Origin: Candidatus Thorarchaeota archaeon
GTDB lineage: Archaea > Asgardarchaeota > Thorarchaeia > Thorarchaeales > Thorarchaeaceae
Length of the DNA: 64,000 bases
NCBI GenBank assembly: GCA_008080745.1
Contig: SHMX01000001.1
Span: forward strand, 372,617-436,616
Reading direction: 5' to 3'
The position numbers and the translations under genes are program-made. How positions within the stretch are numbered: position 1 is the first letter of the stretch; every line of letters starts with the position of its first letter. The notes below the pieces were generated by a model that was not told the origin of the DNA, did not search any database, and was given only the letters and a program-made list of their open reading frames with translations. This document shows positions 33,407 to 42,238 of this stretch, piece by piece.

Positions 33407-34078
33407 ATGAATAAATCCGCAATAGCCTTTTTAGCGATTTCACTAATAATATGCTCAATTCCAGCTGTTCATGCAGAAAATATTCATGGTTGGGAGTGGG
33501 ACGTATCAGTTGGAGATACACCAAAATATAGAATAATTATTGATGTTGATATTGATATGTACGACATTGACCGGAATGTCTACCTAAATATAACTGAACT
33601 ATCCAATCTAACTACCACGAACCAAGTTTCTGATATCTCGGTATCTTACGAATTGCTGTATACAGATTATTCAAGTTTTGATGATATGATGAACATACGT
33701 AGTTTGATTTTCTTTCCTGTTGCATTACCAATTGGAAATTGGGAAGTCATTATTGAGAATGCAGAAAACATGATTTCCACCATACCATCTAGCATTGATG
33801 CTTGGAAACAAGATAATGGTACACATTTCAACATCGGTGTAGATTTGGAAGATGATATCGGGGTGAAATTCAATTCATCTTGGTACAAAATTGATGGTTC
33901 ACTCGCATTATACAATGTAAGCTATTCAGGAGTGGCAAATCAAATATCATTGATACGACAAGATCCACCAATTGCTCCAGGATTCGATGTTATGGAATTC
34001 GTTATGGAGAACCAGCTTCTTGTGATTGGCGGCATTGGAGCCATTGTGCTCATCGCCTTAATTGCAAAATTCCGCTAG
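33407..34078 (+). CDS. Secreted, membrane-anchored protein, unknown
   Basis: A 223-residue protein with a signal peptide (KSAIAFLAISLIICSIPAVHA), a beta-rich exterior domain (WEWDVSVGDTPKYRIIIDVD), and a C-terminal membrane helix (LLVIGGIGAIVLIALIAKF). AGGTGA lies 5 bp before ATG 33407; GTG 33398 is within that site. The general plan mirrors the 32509 protein (signal peptide, beta domain, C-terminal anchor), but I see no clear sequence similarity. It is divergent from that gene. Confidence 0.6.
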   Translation: MNKSAIAFLAISLIICSIPAVHAENIHGWEWDVSVGDTPKYRIIIDVDIDMYDIDRNVYLNITELSNLTTTNQVSDISVSYELLYTDYSSFDDMMNIRSLIFFPVALPIGNWEVIIENAENMISTIPSSIDAWKQDNGTHFNIGVDLEDDIGVKFNSSWYKIDGSLALYNVSYSGVANQISLIRQDPPIAPGFDVMEFVMENQLLVIGGIGAIVLIALIAKFR

Positions 34079-34082
34079 TAAA

Positions 34083-34103
34083 ATGGGTGATTTCATCGCC
34101 CAT
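34083..34103 (+). terminator. Hairpin after the 33407 gene
   Basis: ATGGGTGA pairs with TCGCCCAT (one G-T pair) around a 5-base loop, beginning 5 bp after the stop codon. Confidence 0.5.
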
Positions 34104-34203
34104 ATACACTTTCTAATAATATTTCAAATTAGAGGTGCATGATAGAGATTACAAAATAAATACTCTCACTTAGAATGCTAAATTAGCTTAGAACGAAAAT
34201 GGT

Positions 34204-34229
34204 ATGAGGTGCCTTTTTCGACACCTCAT
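34204..34229. other. Stem-loop in the intergenic region
   Basis: ATGAGGTG and CACCTCAT form a perfect 8-bp stem with the 10-base loop CCTTTTTCGA. It does not follow a stop codon directly, so it could be a second terminator or part of a small RNA. Confidence 0.4.
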
Positions 34230-34390
34230 GTTGTTAGAAACACTATAGCGGATTTACCAGGGGCCGTCTCCGCCAGAACTTGGGGTATAATTTGTCTTGG
34301 TCATATTTATTCACTGAATACTAGTTCTACTCCTCGTTCGAAAGTTCCGTTGACAAAAGAAAGCTAATCTGCTGGAAAAAAAGGCCAAAT

Positions 34391-34410
34391 TATAACTAGA
34401 TATAACTAGA
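34391..34410. repeat. 10-bp tandem direct repeat
   Basis: TATAACTAGA occurs twice in a row, exactly. It lies in the non-coding stretch upstream of the subtilase, and might be a binding site for a regulator. Confidence 0.6.
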
Positions 34411-34823
34411 TCCCGACACGAAATTGTGGTAGTTTATTAGGCAAAAAGTGGGAATCAATGTAAAGAAGGATAGCATTAATCTGCGCAATTTCCTATCCAC
34501 TTTTTTTATCCTCAAAAGGGAATGGGTATTTTCATTAAATCCGATGTGCTTCTTACTGGAAAAATATCGTATTCTTCTCTATGTCAAATTGTGTGATAAT
34601 ATTGTGAAAAAATTCGATTGTATATCGCTCCATGAACACCTGAGAGGTACAGATTTCTAATTTGTAGAGGAGCATATTTTGCAGTGCAGAATTTGTTGAT
34701 ATCAAAGTGAGAGTTAATTTCACTTTTTTCATTGATACTTGGATTGAAGAGATTGATCATCTTGAAAATTTGGTATGTAGCTCAATTTATCGACAGAAAT
34801 TCATATTCGGGAAAATGTCAAAA

Positions 34824-34833
34824 TATTTATAAG
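34824..34833 (+). promoter_or_regulatory. TATA box of the subtilase gene
   Basis: TATTTATAAG is about 90 bp before ATG 34924, implying a leader of roughly 65 nt. It is the best archaeal promoter match in the region. Confidence 0.5.
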
Positions 34834-34923
34834 TAATGTTTCATTCTCCCAAGATATTCTACAGGTTCATGATCGTTGGCTTCAATTCGACGATTATGAG
34901 TGAGAATATGGAGTCACTTCAAA

Positions 34924-36549
34924 ATGAAGCTTAAACAGACCTTTGGTCTATTATTCATGTTCGTCTTCGTTTCATCCATGTTTTTGGGAAGTGTAGCTAT
35001 TGCTGACAATGCAGGTAGCATTGATTCAGCCCTAATGGCACCACCAAGTCGTTATGTGTCAATAACAAATCCTGCAAATGGTGATACTGTTTCAGGAACT
35101 GTTACCATAACAATTGATGCCTCAACTACACCTACTCTCTACATAGATGGATCAAGAATCGACAAGGTATCTACTTACAATTGGGACACCACACTATACA
35201 GTGATGGTCAACATGTCATCGAGGCAAAAGTCCCAGGTAATACTGACACTGTTACTGTAACTGTTAGCAACGGTGGCGGAACAGTAAACAACCCACCCAC
35301 AGTAACCATCACAGCACCTGCCGATGGCGAAACTGTTAGTGGTACTTACACAATAACTGTTACCGTTGAAGATGAGGATGCAGGTCTCACACCTGACATT
35401 TACATTGACGATGTTTATGTGGCCTCAGGTACCTCCTATGCTTGGGATACAACCGCTTACGCAGACGGATCCCATACAATTTATGCAGAAGCTACTGATT
35501 CCGAAGGACTCACAGGTTCAGACTCCAACACCGCAACTGTTGATAACAGCGGCAGTGGACAGGGATGGACAAAAGATAGCCTGACCCAGAAGACACCCTG
35601 GTGGAATGACGTCATTGACAAAGATCAAACAAGCTATACAGGTGCAGGAACTGTTGTCGTTGTAATTGACACAGGTCTTGTTCCCGAATGGCGTGACTAC
35701 TTCCCCGAGGGAAATGTCCTTACTCAGTATTCTCGCAGTTACACTCAAGAGCTGGGATACGACAATCTTGGTTTTGAGGACGACAACGAGGGTCACGGAA
35801 CTGCAGTAACTGGAACCATCATTGGTTACAGACTAGACAGCACTACCGACTATTGGATCACTGGTGTTGCTGAAGATGCCAAAATCGTCATGCTCAGATG
35901 TATTTACTGGATTGGTGGTTTTGGACCTAACCGAGTAACTGAAACAGACATGCTCAACAATTGGGCAGACTGTATCAATTATGCTCGCTCACTTCATGCT
36001 AACGAGCTAAGTAGTTACAACATGGTCATTTCTATGTCACTTGGATATTCCAATACTAATGACGCACTCACCAACGCTATTGATGGCGCTGAAAGTGAAG
36101 GTATTGTTGTTTCTACCTCAGCTGGTAATGATGGACCAAATGAGAACACAACCGCTTATCCAGCTAACTTAGCAGATACTACTTCAGTAGCTGCAGCTGG
36201 ACATGTTGGTCTAACTGATTCTTATGGTCTTGAAGGAATCTGGACAGATATTCCGGAAGGAGACTTCTCTGGAGTATTCATCTCAGATTTCTCATCACGC
36301 GGTAAAGTAGATATCACCGGTATTGGAGAGAATCTAATTCTTCCTTACGCAGGAGGATACTACTATATCAGTGGAACCAGCTTTAGCTGTCCACAAGTGT
36401 CTGGTGTATACTGTCTTATGTTCGAAGCTCACGGTACTCAGAGTGTATCATGGCTTGAAGGTCGCATGCAATCAACTGCTGTCGATCTAGGTTATGGTAC
36501 AACAGCTCAAGGTGCTGGCTTCGTTCAAGCAGATGGTGCAACTGCATAA
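34924..36549 (+). CDS. Exported subtilisin-like serine protease with two Ig-like domains
   Basis: A 541-residue protein. A signal peptide (KQTFGLLFMFVFVSSMFLGSVAIA) is followed by two repeats of about 80 residues (SITNPANGDTVSGTVTITI and TITAPADGETVSGTYTITV, each ending near YNWDTT/YAWDTT and DG-x-H), which look like Ig-fold modules. The S8 catalytic domain follows: Asp in VVVIDTGLV, His in GHGTAVTG, and Ser in GTSFSCPQVSG. Placing the Ig-like repeats before the protease is less usual than after it. ATG 34924 has GGAG 10 bp upstream. Arg codons favour CGN (7 CGN to 3 AGA), unlike the AGA-rich neighbours. Confidence 0.9.
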   Translation: MKLKQTFGLLFMFVFVSSMFLGSVAIADNAGSIDSALMAPPSRYVSITNPANGDTVSGTVTITIDASTTPTLYIDGSRIDKVSTYNWDTTLYSDGQHVIEAKVPGNTDTVTVTVSNGGGTVNNPPTVTITAPADGETVSGTYTITVTVEDEDAGLTPDIYIDDVYVASGTSYAWDTTAYADGSHTIYAEATDSEGLTGSDSNTATVDNSGSGQGWTKDSLTQKTPWWNDVIDKDQTSYTGAGTVVVVIDTGLVPEWRDYFPEGNVLTQYSRSYTQELGYDNLGFEDDNEGHGTAVTGTIIGYRLDSTTDYWITGVAEDAKIVMLRCIYWIGGFGPNRVTETDMLNNWADCINYARSLHANELSSYNMVISMSLGYSNTNDALTNAIDGAESEGIVVSTSAGNDGPNENTTAYPANLADTTSVAAAGHVGLTDSYGLEGIWTDIPEGDFSGVFISDFSSRGKVDITGIGENLILPYAGGYYYISGTSFSCPQVSGVYCLMFEAHGTQSVSWLEGRMQSTAVDLGYGTTAQGAGFVQADGATA

Positions 36550-36557
36550 TCACAATG

Positions 36558-36576
36558 AGGAAGGCTCCGCCTTCCT
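36558..36576 (+). terminator. Terminator of the subtilase gene
   Basis: AGGAAGGC-TCC-GCCTTCCT is a perfect 8-bp stem 9 bp after the stop, followed by a T-rich run (TTCTTTCTATTTTT). This is a textbook U-tract terminator. Confidence 0.75.
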
Positions 36577-36701
36577 TCTTTCTATTTTTCCGCCTATATC
36601 TCTCTTTTCTCAAGCTGTTCAATTGTTTAATCTGTGATGATTTTTTCTTGTGAATGGAACAAGCGTGATGAGTGTTTGCTCATCCTAAAAAAAGAAAAAG
36701 G

Positions 36702-36720
36702 ATAGGGCGCAGGGCCCTAT
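36702..36720 (-). terminator. Terminator of the UMF1-type transporter gene
   Basis: ATAGGGC and GCCCTAT (7 bp, 5-base loop) lie just after the transporter stop. On the minus strand the hairpin runs into CCTTTTTCTTTTTTT. Confidence 0.7.
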
Positions 36721-36724
36721 TGGA

Positions 36725-38107
36725 TTATACGACTTCTCCAGGAACAATATCATCCTCAAGGTAGACCTTTGCTTCACCTTTTACAGGTTGTTTTACTTTT
36801 AGGAGTAGCAATACCGCCACAACAAAGAAGAGAAGCACAGCAAGAATAGCAGTTAGGTGTGCATCTACAACTAAAGACGGAAGCTGCTGAGGATTCACAA
36901 GGAGAAGTACACTAGCATAGACAAAGGGTCCTAGAATGGCAGCAAATTTACCAGTTAGTGCATAGAAACCAAACATCTCTGTCTTCTTCTCTTCAGGGAT
37001 GAATTGGCCATACATGCTTCGTGCTGTACTCTGTGATGAACCCATTCCAACACCAGCAATGAGTCCAACAATCCACCACACGATCTGTCCCAATGGGGTC
37101 AAAAAGTAGGCAAGGAGAAGGGCACCTATCCAGATAAATAGTGTACTAATCAATGTGTTCTTTGTTCCAATCTTGTCAGCAATCCAACCAAATACAAACG
37201 CACCAGGGATAGCTGCAAGCTGAGTGACAGCAAAGAAGATGAGGATCATTGTAGTACTAAATCCATAAACCACTTGTCCAAAGATAGCTGCGTAATAAAT
37301 CACTGTAGTTATAGCATCACTGAATAAGAAGTAAGCAACCAAGTAGAGAGGTAAGCCTTCATAGTTTCGAATTTGCTTAATGGTGTTCTTTACACGACGG
37401 AATCCCACTGTGATAAGACTGACATACTCTTCACCAGGTAACTTCTTTGCAGGACGGCTTTTCAGCATAATAAAACTAGGTATTGAAAAAATAAGGAAGA
37501 ATATTGCGCTCAGGAAGAATGCAAGAGTGTAGGGCAGATTCATGGCAAAAACAATCAGTGCAATTACAATAGTAGCCATTGCACCAACATAGCCTGCCGC
37601 GAAGCCATAACCTCCTATTCTGCCAATATTTTCTTCTGTTGAAATCTCTGGCAACCACGCATTGTAGAATGGTAGTGCACCTTGGAATCCGATGTTTGCT
37701 ATTATGAAGATAATCCAAGCCCATATCCAGAGATCAATGCCAAGAAAGGGAGGAAATGAAAAGGGACCTTCCTCCGCTGGTAAGATGTCTGGAAGGAATA
37801 GCATTGATGCGGTAAAGGTGACACATACCGCGGTATAGAATGCCATGAATTTCTTTTTGGAACCACCAAAATCAGCTATTGCACCAAGAACCGGGGAGCT
37901 CAATGCAATGATTATCATCGTGATACTACCGGCATAACCCCACATTGCATCACCAAGGGTCTCATTTCCGACCAGCAATCTGAAGTATAAGGGAAAAAGG
38001 GCAGTGACAATGAGGACGGTGAAACTTGTATTAGCCAAGTCATATAGATACCATCCAATCTGCTCTTTCTTATCGGTAGGAACTTTTTGTGTTTCAGTCT
38101 CCGACAA
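36725..38107 (-). CDS. MFS transporter, UMF1 (Atg22-like) family
   Basis: A 460-residue protein with about 12 membrane helices. The N-terminal IGWYLYDLANTSFTVLIVTALFP is the signature of the UMF1/Atg22 family, whose yeast member exports amino acids from the vacuole. ALSSPVLGAIADFGGSKKKF is the loop 2-3 MFS motif (G-x3-D-x2-G-x2-K-K). TTG 38107 is well supported by GGAGG 8 bp upstream. The transported substrate is not known in archaea. Confidence 0.87.
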   Translation of the reverse strand: MSETETQKVPTDKKEQIGWYLYDLANTSFTVLIVTALFPLYFRLLVGNETLGDAMWGYAGSITMIIIALSSPVLGAIADFGGSKKKFMAFYTAVCVTFTASMLFLPDILPAEEGPFSFPPFLGIDLWIWAWIIFIIANIGFQGALPFYNAWLPEISTEENIGRIGGYGFAAGYVGAMATIVIALIVFAMNLPYTLAFFLSAIFFLIFSIPSFIMLKSRPAKKLPGEEYVSLITVGFRRVKNTIKQIRNYEGLPLYLVAYFLFSDAITTVIYYAAIFGQVVYGFSTTMILIFFAVTQLAAIPGAFVFGWIADKIGTKNTLISTLFIWIGALLLAYFLTPLGQIVWWIVGLIAGVGMGSSQSTARSMYGQFIPEEKKTEMFGFYALTGKFAAILGPFVYASVLLLVNPQQLPSLVVDAHLTAILAVLLFFVVAVLLLLKVKQPVKGEAKVYLEDDIVPGEVV

Positions 38108-38207
38108 TTGAATATCCTCCTTTATGAGAATAACTATCTTCTAGAATGGAAATACTGCTATATATCAGTGTGGAAAATGAAACATTTGCATGAGAACATC
38201 TCAGTAG

Positions 38208-40538
38208 TCACTCATCAGAATCATCAACTAGAGCATCAGACAAGTTAAATTTTAGTATTTCACCATCAGGAGATGCCTCATAGTCATCAGACATTATCGC
38301 AGACATTTGCTTCTCGAACTGTTCATGCAATTTCTGTAAAGACACCTTCTTAGAACCAATCTTCTCAAGTTGTTTCAGACCATTTAGTGCTGGTGGAAAA
38401 TTGGGAATAATATTCAATGCAGATGAGTATGCTGCCTTTGCATGATCAAACTGGCAGTGCATCGCAAAAATGGCCCCTGCACGAACATGAATCATTGGAT
38501 CTTTGGACATCTTAATTGCTTTCTCTAATTGTTTGAGTCCAACATCATTGTTCTGTCTCAGCTGAATATCACCAAGCATTATGAAAAGTGTTGGATCATC
38601 AGGTTTGTGCTCAATTGCTCGCTTTGCATACTTCTCTGCAATCTCATAATTCTCCGATAGTAACTGTAGGTCAGCATAAATTCGTAAAACAATAGAAGAT
38701 TCGGAGAATATATCCAATTTGGACTCAACAAAATCTAGAGCTGATTTGATGTCAAGTTGACGTTTGAAAACCATCGCCAAATCATGAACATAAGTAGCTT
38801 CCTTGGGGTCGAGAGAGATTGCCTTCCGGATTGCGTATTCTGCCAGATTCAAAGCACCCTCATTAGAAAATACAACCCCATACTCTCGCCATGCTTTGGG
38901 GTCTTTCTTTGAAGATTTCATGACCTTATCGAGCTTTTTTATCGCCTTTTGTGTGTCGCCCTTCATATCCAACATCATGGAAATATACAACTCATACTTA
39001 TCACCCTCTTCGCTGAGCTTCTGTGCTTGCTTGTAGCAATCAATCGCAGAGTCATACCTCTTCTGTTCTTTCAGAAGTTTCGCTTTGAGCTCATAGGCGT
39101 TTGTACTCTTCGGCTTCAATGAAATGTACTCGTCCACGATCGTCATTGCTTCTTTTTGACGATTCATGGTGAATAGTATTTTCGATAACCTATCGGTAAT
39201 ATCGAAATAGTCAGGACTCATCTCTCGTGCTTTCTGCAATAGTGTTAGAGCTTTCATGGCATCATGATTATGAAGTAATACTTTAGCCTTGAAACAGAGA
39301 AGTTCACCACTCGGATAATGTTCAAGATCGGACTCTAAAGCCCTGAGAACACGCTCTTGTGAACCACGCCTTAGATGAAATACATACATAGTATGATAGA
39401 AATCTGCCAGAAATGGGGGAAAGTCGAAATTTGACACTATTACTGCATATATCTTCATAGCACTCAAGAGGGCGCCCATTGAACTGTATCGTTCTGCTTG
39501 ATGTTTTAGCATTATCACACGAAGAGGTAGAGGGACATCAGACCTACTCAGCACATTATCCAAGAAGTTATCCACTTCTTTTGCTTCAAACATCGTGTAT
39601 GAAATATCCATCATAGTGGTTATATACTGCATGGAACTCCAGAGTCTGAGAATAGCAAGGCCCTCAGGTTTCTTCTTGGGGATTGATGTTGTTTTGGATG
39701 ATTTCTTGGCCTTGAGTTTGTAGGTGCCATCGTGAACCTCGGCACCAATAAACTGTGTAAGAATGTATTTCATAACATCAGAAGATATTGAAAATTCATC
39801 ACATAGATTAGTAACCAATCCCTCTTCGCCAGCATGTTTTTGGATTTCATACACAAAATTAGGCGATAAGACATCATCAGATTCAAGTATCCATCGAATA
39901 CGTTGTCCAATATTGTGTCTGAGAATTCCACGCAAAGTAGCAGTTGGAATTTCAAAGTTTTCCGCAATTTCATCTAAGGTGGTATGTTTCTTTGAATATA
40001 CGAAATCCAATACTGATTCAATGAATGGCTTAAGCGCTCTGACTTTGTTGTCATACTCAATCACAACTATCGATAATCCCTTTATCAGAGACTGCACATT
40101 TTCCAAATTTAGCCCGATTGAAGAAGCGTACTCGGGAATGTTGATTATCTCTCCTAGTCCGAGCCGTTTGACAAGGTCCACTTCTAGTCTGGATCCCTTC
40201 ACAACGAGCCCAGAACTGATATCAAGTTCGGATTCTTGTTCTATCACATCACGGAGAATATCTTGTGAAATACTGAGGCGTTCTGATAGTTCATCTAATG
40301 CACAAATACCAGATGTTGATAGATGGTCCTGTATTGTATATGGTAATGATTTTCTAGCATATATCACTCGATTATCATTTGACAAGACTGCAATATCAAT
40401 ATCTGAAATGATATCGAGCACTTTTTCCGGTTTCCAGCCCAGACTCTGGGCAACACTCTCGACCATTACATAATATTTCTGTTCAAACTCTGCTTCCAAT
40501 TTTTTTTGCAGAGCTTTCTCTGAGCGACCAAAGACCAA
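38208..40538 (-). CDS. Large protein: N-terminal winged-helix-like repeats + TPR array
   Basis: A 776-residue protein. The first ~280 residues contain several winged-helix-like units (ALDELSERLSISQDILRDVI, TLDEIAENFEIPTATLRGIL, VTNLCDEFSISSDVMKYIL). From about 300 to 740 the chain is TPR-like (YSSMGALLSAMKIYAVIV, PDYFDITDRLSKILFTMNRQ, SKILFTMNRQKEAMTIVDEY, AEYAIRKAISLDPKEATYVH, AEKYAKRAIEHKPDDPTLFI), ending with an acidic tail (DDSDE). The repeated wings preceding a scaffold recall eukaryotic PCI- or UFL1-type proteins in outline only. No ribosome binding site is convincing. Confidence 0.65.
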   Translation of the reverse strand: MVFGRSEKALQKKLEAEFEQKYYVMVESVAQSLGWKPEKVLDIISDIDIAVLSNDNRVIYARKSLPYTIQDHLSTSGICALDELSERLSISQDILRDVIEQESELDISSGLVVKGSRLEVDLVKRLGLGEIINIPEYASSIGLNLENVQSLIKGLSIVVIEYDNKVRALKPFIESVLDFVYSKKHTTLDEIAENFEIPTATLRGILRHNIGQRIRWILESDDVLSPNFVYEIQKHAGEEGLVTNLCDEFSISSDVMKYILTQFIGAEVHDGTYKLKAKKSSKTTSIPKKKPEGLAILRLWSSMQYITTMMDISYTMFEAKEVDNFLDNVLSRSDVPLPLRVIMLKHQAERYSSMGALLSAMKIYAVIVSNFDFPPFLADFYHTMYVFHLRRGSQERVLRALESDLEHYPSGELLCFKAKVLLHNHDAMKALTLLQKAREMSPDYFDITDRLSKILFTMNRQKEAMTIVDEYISLKPKSTNAYELKAKLLKEQKRYDSAIDCYKQAQKLSEEGDKYELYISMMLDMKGDTQKAIKKLDKVMKSSKKDPKAWREYGVVFSNEGALNLAEYAIRKAISLDPKEATYVHDLAMVFKRQLDIKSALDFVESKLDIFSESSIVLRIYADLQLLSENYEIAEKYAKRAIEHKPDDPTLFIMLGDIQLRQNNDVGLKQLEKAIKMSKDPMIHVRAGAIFAMHCQFDHAKAAYSSALNIIPNFPPALNGLKQLEKIGSKKVSLQKLHEQFEKQMSAIMSDDYEASPDGEILKFNLSDALVDDSDE

Positions 40539-40689
40539 TCAAATACACCAAGTACTATAACAAGGAAGAAAAATATAAGTTTGACCAGATAAACCCACAA
40601 GCCAGTTTTCCTGAATTCCCATCCCCAATCAATTCAATTAGGAGGAAAAGTACAAACATATTTCATTATAGCCAGAAGATAATTAGGTG

Positions 40690-40761
40690 GGCCCGAGGCG
40701 GGAATCGAACCCGCAGCTAGAGATCCACAGTCTCCAAGGTTACCGCTACCCCACTCGGGCC
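40690..40761 (-). tRNA. tRNA-His(GTG)
   Basis: On the minus strand: acceptor GCCCGAG/CTCGGGC, an encoded G at -1 (40761) opposite C73 (40690), anticodon loop CTGTGGA (anticodon GTG), and T arm GCGGG-TTCGATT-CCCGC. The G(-1):C73 pair is the identity element for HisRS. The CCA end is not encoded (CAC follows C73). It lies between the TPR protein and the next membrane protein gene. Confidence 0.9.
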
Positions 40762-40797
40762 ATAAATCGGTATCTGTGGAAACAGTCACAAGAGATA

Positions 40798-40816
40798 ACT
40801 GCTTGCCAGAAGCAGT
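40798..40816. other. Short hairpin upstream of tRNA-His
   Basis: ACTGCTT and AAGCAGT form a perfect 7-bp stem with a GCCAG loop. It lies about 40 bp upstream of tRNA-His in the intergenic space; no role is evident. Confidence 0.35.
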
Positions 40817-40927
40817 CGAGTATTTTGGGCTTATTAGATTATCTATGTAGAGAGGATAAATATCACCAAACACCTATAGCGTTGTTTATTTTAATGATTG
40901 AGATAATAAGCAAATGAGGAGTACGAT

Positions 40928-41494
40928 TTGAAGAAACCTTTTGATGTCATGATGAGATGGTCCACGGGACGCAATTTGCTCTTAATGATTATTCTCAGTG
41001 CGGTAAGCGTGCTAATAATGGGATATTTCACCCAGACTCTTGTCTATGATGTATTCGGTGAAGTAACCATGCCAGATACACGTATCTCATATACCTATCA
41101 GGAAATTCTCACAGCATTCAATGAATTAGGTGGAGAAGGACTCCAAGTTTGGTCACAAGTCCATCTATTAGATACCATTTTTCCCATAGGATATTCTTTT
41201 GCAATGATTTTTGCTTTGGGGTTAGAGATTAAGAAGACCTTACCAGAGAAACAATCACTCAGAATAATACTATTGTTGCCAATCCTTGGAGCAATAATGG
41301 ACTACATGGAGAATGCACTCATCGCATCTCAAGTTGGTGTTTATCCCAATATATCTGAAAGTGTGATTGCAGTTGCTAGTATATTCACCAGTCTGAAATG
41401 GATTTTCATCTATACCTCATTTGCCATCATATTCATACTAGCGATAGTTTGGATAATTCAGAAAATAAAAAAACCACGAGTTACAGCAGTATAG
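40928..41494 (+). CDS. Four-helix membrane protein, unknown
   Basis: A 188-residue protein with four predicted helices: LLLMIILSAVSVLIMGYF, TIFPIGYSFAMIFALGL, IILLLPILGAIMDYMENAL and WIFIYTSFAIIFILAIVWI, ending in a basic tail. A 40-residue exterior loop follows helix 1. GAGGAG lies 6 bp before TTG 40928, making this start secure. No family recognised. The MDYMENA motif, acidic within a helix, might be functional. Confidence 0.6.
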   Translation: MKKPFDVMMRWSTGRNLLLMIILSAVSVLIMGYFTQTLVYDVFGEVTMPDTRISYTYQEILTAFNELGGEGLQVWSQVHLLDTIFPIGYSFAMIFALGLEIKKTLPEKQSLRIILLLPILGAIMDYMENALIASQVGVYPNISESVIAVASIFTSLKWIFIYTSFAIIFILAIVWIIQKIKKPRVTAV

Positions 41495-41670
41495 TAAAAA
41501 TATCAGATGATCAAGCCAATCTCCCATGATGATAACCAACCGAGGATGCTCAATTAAGCAAACTCAGGTTTCGCATCTTATGAATCCATTTGTGAAATGA
41601 GCGAGTAAAAAAAGAGTGCTATCAGAATTCTTACATAAAGAATAAGATAAGGTATGATAAGAGAAAAGCC

Positions 41671-42150
41671 ATGTCGTATAAGATTTTAGAATTTAATATT
41701 GCAATTGTTGGACCAAGAGATGCTGGAAAGACAAAACTCTTTCCAGAGATTCGAGATAAAAAAAAGACTGAGAGAGAGGTTATTTTATCAGAGGTTGAAT
41801 CTGACGTTCATCTCAAGTTGCAGAGAATTCATACACCCTTTGACAAAGATTCAATTGATTTCTCAGAGTTTGATGGGATAATTGGTGTCTACGATGCCAC
41901 ATCAATCGATACTTACGAAGAGCTCAAGGAATCGCTCCTATCCATTAAACACGAGATGGAGAAAAAACCATTATTTATCGTAGGAAATAAGTTGAATCCT
42001 GGCGAACCATGCGCGACCGAGAATACAGTAACCACAGACATAGGATATAATAAAGTCATCTTCTGTATGTCAGAGTATAAATCCAGGAAGGAATTTGAGA
42101 TTCGACTTAGGTGGTTCGCTGCAGACCTTGTCAGACGGCTGGAGAGATAG
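41671..42150 (+). CDS. Degenerate Ras-like small GTPase
   Basis: A 159-residue P-loop protein. The G1 loop is GPRDAGKT, hydrophobic strands follow, and VYDATSIDTYEELKESLLSI closely matches the segment after switch II in Ras-like proteins (VYDIT-x3-SFENL). G4 is VGNKLN, in which Asp of NKxD is replaced by Asn. The switch II DxxG is not evident (TPFDKDSIDFSEFDG stands there). It may bind GTP poorly or not at all. Asgard archaea have many small GTPases, and this seems a divergent one. ATG 41671. Confidence 0.7.
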   Translation: MSYKILEFNIAIVGPRDAGKTKLFPEIRDKKKTEREVILSEVESDVHLKLQRIHTPFDKDSIDFSEFDGIIGVYDATSIDTYEELKESLLSIKHEMEKKPLFIVGNKLNPGEPCATENTVTTDIGYNKVIFCMSEYKSRKEFEIRLRWFAADLVRRLER

Positions 42151-42238
42151 AAAGTAATCCTATGCTAAAGGCTCAATCCACAACGATTATACATACTTGC
42201 TGAGTGAGGACAATACTCTTGGTCATGGAGACATCATT

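Larger units (their letters stand above)
34079..34923. other. 845-bp non-coding region before the subtilase
   Basis: This stretch lacks a convincing gene. It holds the terminator hairpin of the preceding gene (34083-34103), a second hairpin (34204-34229), a GC-rich segment around 34250-34275 in which GCGGA and TCCGC could pair, a 10-bp tandem repeat (34391-34410) and a TATA box (34824-34833). One open frame of 70 codons (34448-34660) has no binding site and a composition not typical of the neighbours. Confidence 0.6.

Noticed and set aside
34448-34660. 70-codon open frame in the long intergenic region
   Set aside because: No ribosome binding site, no recognisable motif, composition unlike neighbours; probably chance.
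39763-40473. 236-codon open frame on the plus strand
   Set aside because: Lies antisense to the large winged helix-TPR gene; Ser/Ile-rich composition typical of antisense translation and no binding site.
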